Assembly: GCA_964369965.1 (NCBI GenBank)
Contig: CAYJGF010000008.1
Location: 1-64,000, forward strand
Origin: CAYJBH01 sp964369965
GTDB lineage: Bacteria; Bacillota; Clostridia; Oscillospirales; Ruminococcaceae
DNA: 64,000 nt
Direction of reading: 5' to 3'
The translations under genes and the position numbers were made by a program. The notes beneath the pieces are model-generated. The model was given only the letters and a program-made list of their open reading frames with translations. It searched no databases and had not been told where the DNA came from. Each line of letters opens with the position of its first letter. Within the stretch, counting starts at the first letter, position 1. Below are positions 27,372 to 35,958 of the stretch, in pieces.

Positions 27372-28163
27372 ATGATTATTAGAAATGATCAACTCGGGTT
27401 GAGTAGCCTCAACCGCAACACGCAGAGCAGGCAGAGCATCGCCGGAAACATTGAAAAACTCTCCTCCGGCTACAAGATTAACCGCTCGGCGGACAATGCC
27501 GCAGGGCTTGCTATTCTGCAAAAAATTTACTCCCAGCAGACCGGCCTTTCCACCTCGTCGGTGAACACGCAGGATGCAACCTCCTTTGTTCAGACTGCGG
27601 ACGGTGCACTTGGCTCGGTTTCGGACATGTATTCGCGCCTGAACGAGCTGTCACTCAAAGCATCAAACAGCATCTATGGCACATCGGAGCGTAACGCCAT
27701 GCAGCAGGAGGCGGACGCTATTATGGACGAGATTGCACGCATCGGTGAGCAAACAAACTTCAACGGGATTGAGCTTTTTTCCGGTGAGGACATCTCCTTT
27801 CAGGTGGGTGACACCGCCTCGCAATCGGTGCAGATAAACCTGTCCGAGATACCCATGCCGGAGATTGACCTTTCCTCTGCAAGCTCCGCACTGGCAAGTT
27901 CTGAAAGTGTGCGTGCCGCCTCGGAGGCTCTGGGCGAGATAAGAGGTGAAATCGGCGCGATGGAAAATTCGTTGGAGCATACATATAACAACATTAACGT
28001 CACCAACGAAAATCTTATTGCCGCAGGTTCTCGCATAGGGGACACCGACATTGCGATGGAAATTATGAATTTCACTCGCAATAATCTGCTTCAAAACAGC
28101 GCATTTGCGATGATGTCACAGGCAAATCAAAACGCAAATCTGATGCTCAACCTTTTAAGATAA
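27372..28163 (+). CDS. flagellin, short form
   Basis: A 263-residue flagellin with the conserved terminal D0/D1 coiled-coil segments. The N-terminal one reads IIRNDQLGLSSLNRNTQS and IEKLSSGYKINRSADNAAGL; the C-terminal one reads AAGSRIGDTDIAMEIMNFTR and ends ANLMLNLLR. The surface-exposed middle domain is nearly absent, which gives a thin filament subunit. Start ATG 27372 follows AAAGG. No other flagellar, chaperone or CsrA/FliW gene is nearby, and I find no sigma-28 promoter. Codon use resembles the neighbours. Confidence 0.92.
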   Translation: MIIRNDQLGLSSLNRNTQSRQSIAGNIEKLSSGYKINRSADNAAGLAILQKIYSQQTGLSTSSVNTQDATSFVQTADGALGSVSDMYSRLNELSLKASNSIYGTSERNAMQQEADAIMDEIARIGEQTNFNGIELFSGEDISFQVGDTASQSVQINLSEIPMPEIDLSSASSALASSESVRAASEALGEIRGEIGAMENSLEHTYNNINVTNENLIAAGSRIGDTDIAMEIMNFTRNNLLQNSAFAMMSQANQNANLMLNLLR

Positions 28164-28187
28164 AAATATAAAGAATACGGCATAAAT

Positions 28188-28229
28188 CGCCATCAAAGCC
28201 TAATGTTAAAATATCAGGCTTTGGTGGCG
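28188..28229 (+). terminator. stem-loop terminator after flagellin
   Basis: A 14-bp stem (28188-28201 with 28216-28229, one G-U pair) around a 14-nt loop lies 24 bp after the stop. The T-run is weak (TTATGTTTG). Confidence 0.55.
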
Positions 28230-28296
28230 TTATGTTTGAATGAAAAGGATATTACCGCATAAAATAATATAACGGAGTCATCCCTCGAGGTGTTTT

Positions 28297-29376
28297 TTGC
28301 TCTCATTTTTTGTCGGGCTGTTTATCTTATTTTCATTGACCGTTACATTTGCGACCTATTTTAACCTACCGCCTGCTAAGATGTTTATGGTGGTTTTACT
28401 CGGTTGTTGTCTATTGCTCTATGTCTTTGGTTTTTTTGGGTTTATGCAGATTGGTTATCTTATAATCATGGTCTTTGCGGTGGTGGGGCTTGTGTATAAC
28501 ATATCTGTATACAAACGCTCTATAACACGGCTTTTGTCGGTGCCGATGATCATCCTTGCCGTCATGATTATCACGTCAATACTTATAAATCGTGGTTTTG
28601 CCACCACCGACAAAGAGGTGCGTGAGTACTGGTTGCCGGGACTGCAATATCTTCTATCGACCGGGAGATTTGCATATGAATCCGACATATTGCCGAGTGA
28701 CATATTACACCCTCCACTGCTATGGCTGTTGCAATACCTCATGTTTTTCTGGTCAGACACTATTGCATACAGCACAATATTTGCCTGCAACAACTTAATA
28801 GCATTCGCTTGTCTTTTGCCACTTTTCGGTGACGAGCGACCGCGAGACAGATACGATATTTTATTGATAGCGGTCAAATTTGTGCTGATATATAGTATGC
28901 TCGGCACCGGCAGTGGGCTGACCACCCTCTCTCCCGGTCGACTCTTTGCACTCCTTTTTGGTTATGGCATCTATATCGCGGTCATAAGACCGGGTGAGCG
29001 AAGATTTGAGCTGACAGAGCTTTCATTGGTGCTGAGCGGTGTCATGCTTTTAAACTCGACCGGCTTTGCTTTCGCCTTTGTAATACTCTACGCCGCACGT
29101 ATAACAATATTCTTCAAGTTAAAAGGCGCAATAATCAAACGTATAATCACCGCCGCGAAAGAGCATTTTATCGTAAGTGTGCTGTTATCAACAACATCAA
29201 TCTCGTTTGTATTGTTGCTGATTATCTCGAACAACACAAGTATAGAGCTTGCATTCACCTCGATATTTGTTGCGCTGACAGATTTTTTGTACTGGTTCCC
29301 CTACACACTAACCGTCCTCGCAATCCTGCTCTTGCCAAATTTTATGAGAAAAAATGGGAATAACATTAAATGTTAA
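28297..29376 (+). CDS. polytopic membrane protein, unknown function
   Basis: A 359-residue protein with roughly ten hydrophobic segments. The loop after segment 4 (STGRFAYESDILPSDILHPP) sits where GT-C glycosyltransferases carry their acidic active-site loop, but no firm motif identifies it. It starts at TTG 28297 with GAGG 6 bp upstream. It ends KNGNNIKC. It is not related by obvious sequence to the membrane proteins at 49480 and 55486, although all three share the general layout. Confidence 0.65.
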   Translation: MLSFFVGLFILFSLTVTFATYFNLPPAKMFMVVLLGCCLLLYVFGFFGFMQIGYLIIMVFAVVGLVYNISVYKRSITRLLSVPMIILAVMIITSILINRGFATTDKEVREYWLPGLQYLLSTGRFAYESDILPSDILHPPLLWLLQYLMFFWSDTIAYSTIFACNNLIAFACLLPLFGDERPRDRYDILLIAVKFVLIYSMLGTGSGLTTLSPGRLFALLFGYGIYIAVIRPGERRFELTELSLVLSGVMLLNSTGFAFAFVILYAARITIFFKLKGAIIKRIITAAKEHFIVSVLLSTTSISFVLLLIISNNTSIELAFTSIFVALTDFLYWFPYTLTVLAILLLPNFMRKNGNNIKC

Positions 29377-29914
29377 TATACATTGCTTATGGCAACAGGT
29401 AAAAACGGTTGGGACGTTAGTGTCAAAAAGTAAAGAAACATGCACTGTGACGGAGCAGATAGAAACACAGACACAAAGCAAAATTATAATAACCATAACC
29501 AATAAACCGCAGTGCCGCAGACAACCCCAGAGGGTTGTCCGGTTTGTTTGACGTAACACTGCGGTCGGGTTGTACCGATATGCACGGATATACACAAAAA
29601 CGGGAGGGCATGGAAACCCTACCCACAATTTTACCGCAATATCGATTTAACTGCACAATCAAAACTTGAATTTTGGGCGTTGTAGGGACAGGCCTTGCCC
29701 CTGTCCGCAGTACAAAAGTCCTCGTCTTTGAAGAGATCTCCTCCCTGAGGGAGGGTATGTGCAAGCACGGGGTGGAGCCTCCCGTGGCGCAGTGTAAATT
29801 GTTACTTCGCGTTCGTTATGAAGTCGCGATAATAATTTTTTGTGCAATATATGAAGTGTGTTTTCAATAATAAGGTTTTTGACAGTCCGATCATTATCCT
29901 TTAAAAGATAATAC
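29377..29914. repeat. 538-bp intergenic region of degenerate repeats
   Basis: It includes a nested hairpin: CCGCAGTG (29507-29514) pairs with CACTGCGG (29557-29564) and encloses the perfect hairpin GACAACCC-CAGA-GGGTTGTC (29520-29539). From about 29566 to 29884 lies a diverged copy of the sequence at 34888-35104 (TATGCACGGATA, then GGCATGGAAACC, later TTTTTTGTGCAATAT and GGTTTTTGACA). Frames here show no protein pattern. Confidence 0.6.
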
Positions 29915-31117
29915 TTATACCTGCCGTCTTATATAAACCCTATAGGATAAAAAAATAAGGGTTATAACGGTCAATAGATGCACCATCGGTATAAATACAA
30001 ACGGCATAATTGAAATGTTGCCAAACTCATATAGTTCGGTTGAAAACATCATATAATCTACATAGGCAGATGTCGGATACAGGGCTAAAAATCTATAGAG
30101 TATGGGATAGGTTGGCGAGATATTAATAAATTGTGGCACTATCAGCATTAAGGTGCCTATGCCGAGGACTGTGACACTCGATTTTGTAAGACCGGACAGG
30201 AAGCAAACGATAAATGCAATAGTCACGCTCGCCATAAAAACGACGACAAAATAGATGAGCATCACCTCAAATATGCTAAAGGGATAGGGGGATAGCCTGT
30301 TAAAATTTTGATATGCGGAGGTTATGCCCTCACTGCCGTATACCGAAAGGCAGATTATGGTGGTGGTAATGGTGACCGCAAGCATTATCATAAATGTGAT
30401 GCTGAAAACAGTGAAAATTTTCGCCTTGAAAAGCAGACCTTTCCCCTTTTTGCTTGTACGTTGCAACGAGAATACATTTGTGCGATAATCACCGGAAAAA
30501 ATTCCGGATAGCAAAATAATAATAAAAAAGGCAAAAATTAAACCGTTCGAGGCGAGCATGGTTATATTCAGATTAAAACCATCCCCGAATTGATAGACCA
30601 AAGGTGTGCTTATATCCTGTGACATGGAGTAGAGAATACTCTTTGAATTTTCATTAATAAAGGCGCTGTCGATATTTTTATTAATTGCCCCTATCATCAT
30701 CGCATCAAAAGTTGCAAGTTCTTCGTCGGTCAGGGCGCCTATCTCGACCCAGTCATTGGTGCCGTAATAGGTTGTCAAAAACCGCCCGATCTCCTCATAA
30801 GGCTCAATATACTGCGTTGCAATCTCCCGTTGTTCACTCAGGGTGCCAAACTCGGGATAAAGCGCATACGCATCCCTTGCGCGCTTTAACAGATCTATGT
30901 CTATCTCCTCACCCGACAAGACGAGAGCATGGTTTTTATCGATTAAATATGCCTCATATTTTGAGCCGGATATCTCGTCGTCGATGTAAACATTCCCTAT
31001 CAATATCCCGACCGACGAGAACGAAATGAATACGAGCAAAACTAAAAAGAGAACTAAAAATCGGAATGTTAAGACTTTTTTGTGCTCATAGTATACCAAA
31101 CTCCAAAAATTACTCAT
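29915..31117 (-). CDS. ABC-2 type transporter permease
   Basis: A 400-residue membrane protein. One N-terminal helix (about 16-40), a large extracytoplasmic loop (about 45-190) and five or six C-terminal helices make the typical layout of ABC-2 permeases. Its ATG overlaps the stop of the ATPase gene by 4 bp. It presumably exports a peptide, lipid or antibiotic, but the sequence does not say which. It is the last gene of the sigma-factor operon. Confidence 0.82.
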   Translation of the reverse strand: MSNFWSLVYYEHKKVLTFRFLVLFLVLLVFISFSSVGILIGNVYIDDEISGSKYEAYLIDKNHALVLSGEEIDIDLLKRARDAYALYPEFGTLSEQREIATQYIEPYEEIGRFLTTYYGTNDWVEIGALTDEELATFDAMMIGAINKNIDSAFINENSKSILYSMSQDISTPLVYQFGDGFNLNITMLASNGLIFAFFIIILLSGIFSGDYRTNVFSLQRTSKKGKGLLFKAKIFTVFSITFMIMLAVTITTTIICLSVYGSEGITSAYQNFNRLSPYPFSIFEVMLIYFVVVFMASVTIAFIVCFLSGLTKSSVTVLGIGTLMLIVPQFINISPTYPILYRFLALYPTSAYVDYMMFSTELYEFGNISIMPFVFIPMVHLLTVITLIFLSYRVYIRRQV

Positions 31118-31977
31118 CTGCGCACCTCCGAAAAATAATAAAGATATAAATCCTCCAATGTAGGGCAGACACTCACCGCCGAATCGTGCGGTTTGTCATC
31201 GCACACAAGCCGCAAAAAGGTGCCCTCACCCTCCGAGCGCAGATTAACAACGGGGTAGCGACCCATTAAATCTTCCGCCGTCCTGCCGTCTGTCACACAC
31301 TCAAAAACCTTGTCGTCGATAGCCTTGATAATCTCCTCCAAAGTGCCGTTGTGCAACAACCTACCATCTTTCATCACAAGAATTGTGGTTGCTATATTCT
31401 CGACATCGGACACGATGTGGGTGGATAGCAAAACAATTCTATCCTTGCCGAGCCTTGATATTAGATTGCGAAATCGCACGCGCTCCTTGGGGTCAAGACC
31501 TGCCGTCGGCTCGTCGAGCACCAGTATTTTGGGGTTATTAAGCAGTGCCGCGGCGATACCCAAACGCTGTTTCATCCCACCGGAAAAAGTCTTGATCTTC
31601 TTTTTTGCCACCTCACTAAGTGAGACAATTTCAAACAATTCCTTTGTTTTTGCTCTCGCCTGCGATTTTGTCAGCCCTTTAAGGCTCGAAAGATAATACA
31701 TAAAATCCTGTGCGGAAAATTCCGGATAGTATCCAAAATCCTGCGGCAGATAGCCTAAGGCGTCACGATATTGCTCCTCCGACACCGGTGTACCGTCAAA
31801 GGTCACCTCACCGCTCGTCGGTCGCAGTATCCCACATATTATACGCATTAAGGTTGTTTTGCCGGCGCCGTTTGCTCCAAGCAGACCATAAACGCCCACC
31901 GTGAGATTCAATGACAGCCTGTCGACCGCAATTTTGTTTTTATATTGTTTTGTTATCCTATCTATACATAACTGCAT
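31114..31977 (-). CDS. ABC transporter ATP-binding protein
   Basis: A 287-residue ATPase of the drug/peptide exporter (CcmA/BcrA-like) group: Walker A GLLGANGAGKTTLM, signature FSGGMKQRLG, Walker B ILVLDEPTAGLDP and switch His in LLSTHIVSDVE. The C-terminal 70 residues are the usual regulatory tail. It overlaps both the upstream membrane gene and the downstream permease gene, so it powers that permease. Confidence 0.93.
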   Translation of the reverse strand: MQLCIDRITKQYKNKIAVDRLSLNLTVGVYGLLGANGAGKTTLMRIICGILRPTSGEVTFDGTPVSEEQYRDALGYLPQDFGYYPEFSAQDFMYYLSSLKGLTKSQARAKTKELFEIVSLSEVAKKKIKTFSGGMKQRLGIAAALLNNPKILVLDEPTAGLDPKERVRFRNLISRLGKDRIVLLSTHIVSDVENIATTILVMKDGRLLHNGTLEEIIKAIDDKVFECVTDGRTAEDLMGRYPVVNLRSEGEGTFLRLVCDDKPHDSAVSVCPTLEDLYLYYFSEVRR

Positions 31978-32681
31978 TGTAGTTCCCCCTGTAACTTCAT
32001 AAATCTAAAAAGACTCTGTGTGAAAAGACCGATAAGTGCAAAAAACGCAACAATCCAAACAGACATAAAATCGGCATCATAAATAAACCGGAAAATATTG
32101 TTGAGGGTAAGCGCTAAAATACAGACCGCCGTACTAACCGCCAAACAAACATAGATTGCCTCTTTACTATTTGTATTTGCAACGATCAAAAGGCTGATAT
32201 AGCTTGAAAGTAGGTATGGAACGGCAAGATATATCGCGTTGCGAACGGCACCGAGTTCATTAATATTCACGAAAAAAACAAAAAGTATCAGCACCATAAA
32301 ACTCACACTACCTAAAACAGCTAAACGCGCTAAGGATATTTTTAAAAGATTGTACCTGCAAGCGAGCTCCGTTTCACTCATATTGTACGCCGTGCTTTTA
32401 TATATCTCGTTGATGGTGCAAAGGGAAAAAAGTGGCAGTATTGCGGATACTCCCGAGATTATATTTTCCGGTACGTCGAGAAATCTTGTATAGAAAAAGG
32501 CGAAACAGACGGCAAAAATAAATAAAATCCAAACTCTTTTTCGAATAAATCCTATCTGTGAAAAAACCACCTCACGAAACTTCGCCTTTGGATACATGAG
32601 GCGGTCTATAAACCCTCCTTTTTGCTGTGGCGGTGGTGGGGTAAAATTATGTTTTAATGAAAGTTTAAGCTGTTTATTCAT
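31962..32681 (-). CDS. membrane protein, possible anti-sigma partner
   Basis: A 239-residue protein with a cytoplasmic N-terminus of about 50 residues (KHNFTPPPPQQKGGFIDRLM) and six predicted transmembrane helices. No known anti-sigma motif is visible. The gene overlaps the sigma factor gene by 8 bp and the ATPase gene by 16 bp. That position, plus the soluble N-terminus, makes a role in holding the sigma factor at the membrane plausible; this is inference from context. Confidence 0.65.
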   Translation of the reverse strand: MNKQLKLSLKHNFTPPPPQQKGGFIDRLMYPKAKFREVVFSQIGFIRKRVWILFIFAVCFAFFYTRFLDVPENIISGVSAILPLFSLCTINEIYKSTAYNMSETELACRYNLLKISLARLAVLGSVSFMVLILFVFFVNINELGAVRNAIYLAVPYLLSSYISLLIVANTNSKEAIYVCLAVSTAVCILALTLNNIFRFIYDADFMSVWIVAFFALIGLFTQSLFRFMKLQGELQCSYV

Positions 32682-33132
32682 AAAAATCCTCCTCTTTTAA
32701 AGTGACCTTAAGCTGTTTTAAGATGGTCTTAAGCCTCCTATTCACCGCAAATCGTGATAAACCTAAATACTCCGCAATCTCCCCTATCCTAAGCTCGTTT
32801 GTGAAACGAAGCAACACCATTTCTTGATCCTCTTCGCTCAACCTTGACACTGCGATGCGAACGGCAATCGAGGTATCGAGGTTGTCTGCTTTATTGTACG
32901 ACAACACACTTTGGTCTATCGTCACCGCCGATTTTCTAAAATAATCGATACAAAGATTGCGTGCTATAATATAGAGGTAGGCAAGTTTTTTGCCTTTTTC
33001 AAGATACTGTGCCCCGTCAAAGTATCTAAGGAATGTATCCTGCGTAATATCCTCCGCTATCTCGCGATTATAAACCTTAAAATAGCAAAAAGTATAAATT
33101 TTTTCGTACTGTTCTTCGAGTTTTAAAGACAT
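32674..33132 (-). CDS. ECF-type RNA polymerase sigma factor
   Basis: A 152-residue sigma-70 family factor containing only regions 2 and 4. Region 2 reads FKVYNREIAEDITQDTFLRY; region 4 has an HTH (IGEIAEYLGLSRFAVNRRLK). It heads a four-gene minus-strand operon with a membrane protein and an ABC exporter, the standard layout for an envelope- or antibiotic-stress circuit. A divergent spacer of 128 bp separates it from rmuC. Confidence 0.9.
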   Translation of the reverse strand: MSLKLEEQYEKIYTFCYFKVYNREIAEDITQDTFLRYFDGAQYLEKGKKLAYLYIIARNLCIDYFRKSAVTIDQSVLSYNKADNLDTSIAVRIAVSRLSEEDQEMVLLRFTNELRIGEIAEYLGLSRFAVNRRLKTILKQLKVTLKEEDFYE

Positions 33133-33260
33133 AAAAACCTCCCCTCACTATGATTAACGGCTAAAAGCGCAAAAATGTGCGGCTAAATTTATAAAAAGTT
33201 AATTTTTTTCTTGTTTTTGCCGATTAATATTATGAATACTAAAATATAAAGGAATACGAC

Positions 33261-34586
33261 ATGACCTATTTGCCCGTTATCATCACCGCATTGCTCGCCG
33301 TTGCGGTAATCATTATCCTTGTGATTATGCTTAATACACTTAAAGGGGAGCGCGATAAACTCGCAACAGCGTTGGAGGAACAATTTCGCCGCTCACGTAT
33401 GGAGCAGGGGGAGACTCTCGCACAGGCACTGCGCACCCATGGCGAGATGCAAACCGTCCTGTCGGAACAGCTGTCCTCACGACAGAGTGCAGTTCTGCGT
33501 GAGCTGTCCGGTAACCTCTCGTCACGGCAAGAGACGTTGCAGTCAACGGTGGAAGGTCAACAAAAACGGCTCGGTGATGCCTTTGCAAACCATATGATGC
33601 ACAGTAACCAGATGCTGGAAAATATGCGAAACACGATGGAGACACGCCTGCGAGCTTTGACGGAAGAAAACGAGAAAAAACTGGAGGAGATGCGCCAAAC
33701 GGTAGATCAAAAACTGCAAAAGACACTTAATGAGCGGTTAAATCAATCCTTTTCACTAGTCAGCGAACGACTGGAGCAGGTGTATAAGGGTCTCGGTGAG
33801 ATGCAAACGCTTGCGGTCGGGGTGGGCGACCTTAAAAAGGTGCTGTCCGGCGTTAAAACGCGTGGTATCCTCGGCGAGACGCAACTCGCCGCGATATTGG
33901 AGGAACTTCTCACCAAAGAACAGTATTATGAAAATCATCCGCCACGACCGAGGAGCAATGAGAGGGTAGAATTTTGTATAAAATTGCCCGGCTCACAGGG
34001 CGCTCACGTGCTACTGCCCATCGATGCCAAATTCCCTGCCGACATCTATATGAAGCTGGTGGAAGCATATGAACAGGCGGACCCGAACTTAATTCAGGTG
34101 GCGCAGAAAAACTTGGAGGTGACGATAAAAGGCTTTGCACGGGACATTCGCACAAAGTATATCGAGCCACCCTACACCACCGATTTTGCGGTGATGTTTT
34201 TACCGACAGAGGGGCTTTTTGCGGAGGTTGTGCGGTGTGGCATAGCCGGCAAATTGCAGAGTGAGTACCGTGTAATTCCGGCAGGACCGACCACTATGGC
34301 GGCATTGCTGTCCAGTCTACAGATGGGCTTTAGAACGTTGCAGATACAAAAGCGATCCTCCGAGGTCTGGCAGGTGCTCGCCTCGGTCAAGAATGAATTT
34401 GAGACGTTCGGCAAAGCACTGGATCAAACACAGACGAGACTGCGACAGGCACAGGACGAGCTGGAAAACCTTGTCGGTGTTCGCACTCGTCAAATTCAGC
34501 GAAAATTAAAGGGCGTGGAAACAGAACTTCCGGAGCACACCGGCGAGAATCTCCCCCTGACCATTGCCACCGACGGCGGGGAATAA
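33261..34586 (+). CDS. rmuC: DNA recombination protein RmuC
   Basis: A 441-residue protein. A single N-terminal transmembrane helix (about 4-26) is followed by a long coiled coil (about 30-165, rich in Gln/Glu/Arg) and the RmuC domain (GVKTRGILGETQLAAILEEL, LPIDAKFPADIYMKLVEAYE, FLPTEGLFAEV). The family limits inversions and rearrangements at short inverted repeats in E. coli. AAAGGAATACGAC precedes the ATG. It lies 143 bp from a large inverted-repeat element (34730). Confidence 0.93.
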   Translation: MTYLPVIITALLAVAVIIILVIMLNTLKGERDKLATALEEQFRRSRMEQGETLAQALRTHGEMQTVLSEQLSSRQSAVLRELSGNLSSRQETLQSTVEGQQKRLGDAFANHMMHSNQMLENMRNTMETRLRALTEENEKKLEEMRQTVDQKLQKTLNERLNQSFSLVSERLEQVYKGLGEMQTLAVGVGDLKKVLSGVKTRGILGETQLAAILEELLTKEQYYENHPPRPRSNERVEFCIKLPGSQGAHVLLPIDAKFPADIYMKLVEAYEQADPNLIQVAQKNLEVTIKGFARDIRTKYIEPPYTTDFAVMFLPTEGLFAEVVRCGIAGKLQSEYRVIPAGPTTMAALLSSLQMGFRTLQIQKRSSEVWQVLASVKNEFETFGKALDQTQTRLRQAQDELENLVGVRTRQIQRKLKGVETELPEHTGENLPLTIATDGGE

Positions 34587-34729
34587 GCATAAAATAAAAA
34601 AACTATATTTTAAAATTGTGTTTTGTCAAAATGCACTTGTATCGTTTGTAGGGAACGGTCTTGAGCGTTGCGAGAATAATTTCGGCAACCCACATCCGCT
34701 GATTGTGGGGGCGGTGCCCCGAATGATGT

Positions 34730-34864
34730 GGGGGGCGCGTGTTTGAAAGCCTTCAAACTCACCGAAAGGGATAAGAGCCCGGGAGGGTGCCTTGGGTTCT
34801 CTGGTGAGGTGGGGGGCTCTTGTCCCTTTCGGTGACTGCGAACCTGTTCGCAGACGCGCCCCCC
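34730..34864. repeat. 135-bp four-way-junction repeat, copy A
   Basis: The outer stem GGGGGGCGCGT (34730-34740) pairs with ACGCGCCCCCC (34854-34864). Inside are three contiguous arms: GTTTGAA/TTCAAAC (34741-34758), a 22-bp stem (34759-34780 with 34814-34835, one G-T pair) around a 33-nt loop, and CTGCGAAC/GTTCGCAG (34836-34853). No base is unpaired at the junction. Homology to copy B extends outward on both sides, to about 34685 and 34900. The copy is inverted relative to 46986-47120. Confidence 0.85.
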
Positions 34865-34887
34865 TGCCTACAGTCCGGCACCAACCC

Positions 34888-35104
34888 GACCGCTATGCAC
34901 GGATAAACATAAAAACGGTAGGGTATGGGAACCGTCCCCTACAATGTAATTGCAACCTGTAGGGGAGGGGCTCTGCTCCTCCCAACATCGCGGTTATCGG
35001 AACAAACGGGACGGGCAACCCGTCCCCTACAACCTTACCATAAATTTCGATAATAAATTTTTGTGCAATATAATGACTATATATTAAAAATAGGTTTTTT
35101 GACA
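34888..35104. repeat. degenerate intergenic repeat, copy 2
   Basis: It shares blocks with 29566-29884 in the same order (TATGCACGGATA..ACA.AAAACGG, GGNATGGNAACC, TTTTTGTGCAATAT, GGTTTTTTGACA). Internal short palindromes such as GGGACGGG-CAA-CCCGTCCC resemble the repeats at 52506-53200. Confidence 0.5.
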
Positions 35105-35149
35105 CCAAAAAAAACCATCGCAGATGTCTAAAATCATCTGCGATGGTTT
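35104..35149 (-). terminator. Rho-independent terminator of the lipoprotein gene
   Basis: A perfect 15-bp stem (35112-35126 with 35135-35149), 8-nt loop, followed on the minus strand by eight T. It begins 28 bp past the lipoprotein stop at 35177. Confidence 0.9.
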
Positions 35150-35176
35150 GCAATTTATATTAAATATAAATTTTAA

Positions 35177-35704
35177 TTAACCCATTGTGATGGTCGGGGT
35201 TGCACCGTCTTCACCCATGTTGATGTCAAGAGTTGTAGAAGTGGAGAAGTTTGCACCCATAAAGTCGACTGCATTGCCCTCACCGTCAACTGCTCTGATA
35301 TCCCATGTGGCATCAGCAGTACCGACAGAATCGGTTGTGAACTCAAGAACGCCGTCTACAGCAAAGATGTCTTCGCCAAGCAGGTCAGGACCGAAATCCT
35401 CCTGAGTGGAAGGTGTGATATAAAGCTCATAGATCTCAAAACCGGTGCTGTTGGTGATGGTCAGGTCTTGGCTAAAGTACTCTTCCTCGCCGGCTTCTTC
35501 AGCTGCAGGCTCTTCTTCAGCGGCATCGGTTGCAGGCTCTTCAGCTGCGGGCTCCTCTGCTGCTGGCTCCTCTGCGGGCTCTTCAGCTGCGGGCTCTTCT
35601 GTTGCTGCAGGCTCTTCAGCCGGTGCAGGTGCTTCTTCCTCACTGCATGCTACAAATGTAAGCATCATTGTAAGAGCTAATAAAAGCATTAATAATTTCT
35701 TCAT
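35177..35704 (-). CDS. lipoprotein with acidic Pro-Ala-Glu linker
   Basis: A 175-residue secreted lipoprotein. The signal peptide ends in MLTFVAC with Cys20. Residues about 21-75 are a low-complexity linker of EEPA repeats (EEPAAEEPAEEPAAEEPA), probably a cell-wall spacer. The C-terminal 100 residues form a small beta-type domain (FSQDLTITNSTGFEIYELYI, LEFTTDSVGTADATWDIRAV) that I cannot name. ATG 35704 is preceded by AAAGGAG; the frame is open 50 codons further but without a signal. It is a monocistronic unit with its own terminator. Confidence 0.85.
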   Translation of the reverse strand: MKKLLMLLLALTMMLTFVACSEEEAPAPAEEPAATEEPAAEEPAEEPAAEEPAAEEPATDAAEEEPAAEEAGEEEYFSQDLTITNSTGFEIYELYITPSTQEDFGPDLLGEDIFAVDGVLEFTTDSVGTADATWDIRAVDGEGNAVDFMGANFSTSTTLDINMGEDGATPTITMG

Positions 35705-35958
35705 GATTGTCTCCTTTGTTTGTTTTTTGTTAATTATGCACAACTTTTGTGTGTCCTTATTGTACATCATTACCAGTTTATTGTCAATCAAAAAAACATA
35801 AATAAAACTTTTCTGTAATATGTTATTAACAATACGGTGTAAAAAAACAACCATTTTTAATTATTGCATGCTTTTTTTGTGATACCTGTCGTTATGCGCT
35901 GATTTTTTGTAAACAATCTGTAACCGAATAACTCTTGACTTTTTAACATCCCCCTATT

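Larger units (their letters stand above)
34587..35176. other. 590-bp intergenic region: junction element, repeats, terminator
   Basis: It contains the four-way-junction element copy A (34730-34864) with its flanking homology, the degenerate repeat 34888-35104, and the terminator of the lipoprotein gene (35104-35149). No coding frame is supported. Confidence 0.8.

Noticed and set aside
29354..29870. Open frames of 60-113 codons downstream of the membrane protein gene
   Set aside because: They overlap palindromic repeats, lack ribosome sites and have irregular composition.
33756..33938. Minus-strand frames inside rmuC and other mid-GC genes
   Set aside because: They are antisense to well-recognised proteins and have no independent support.
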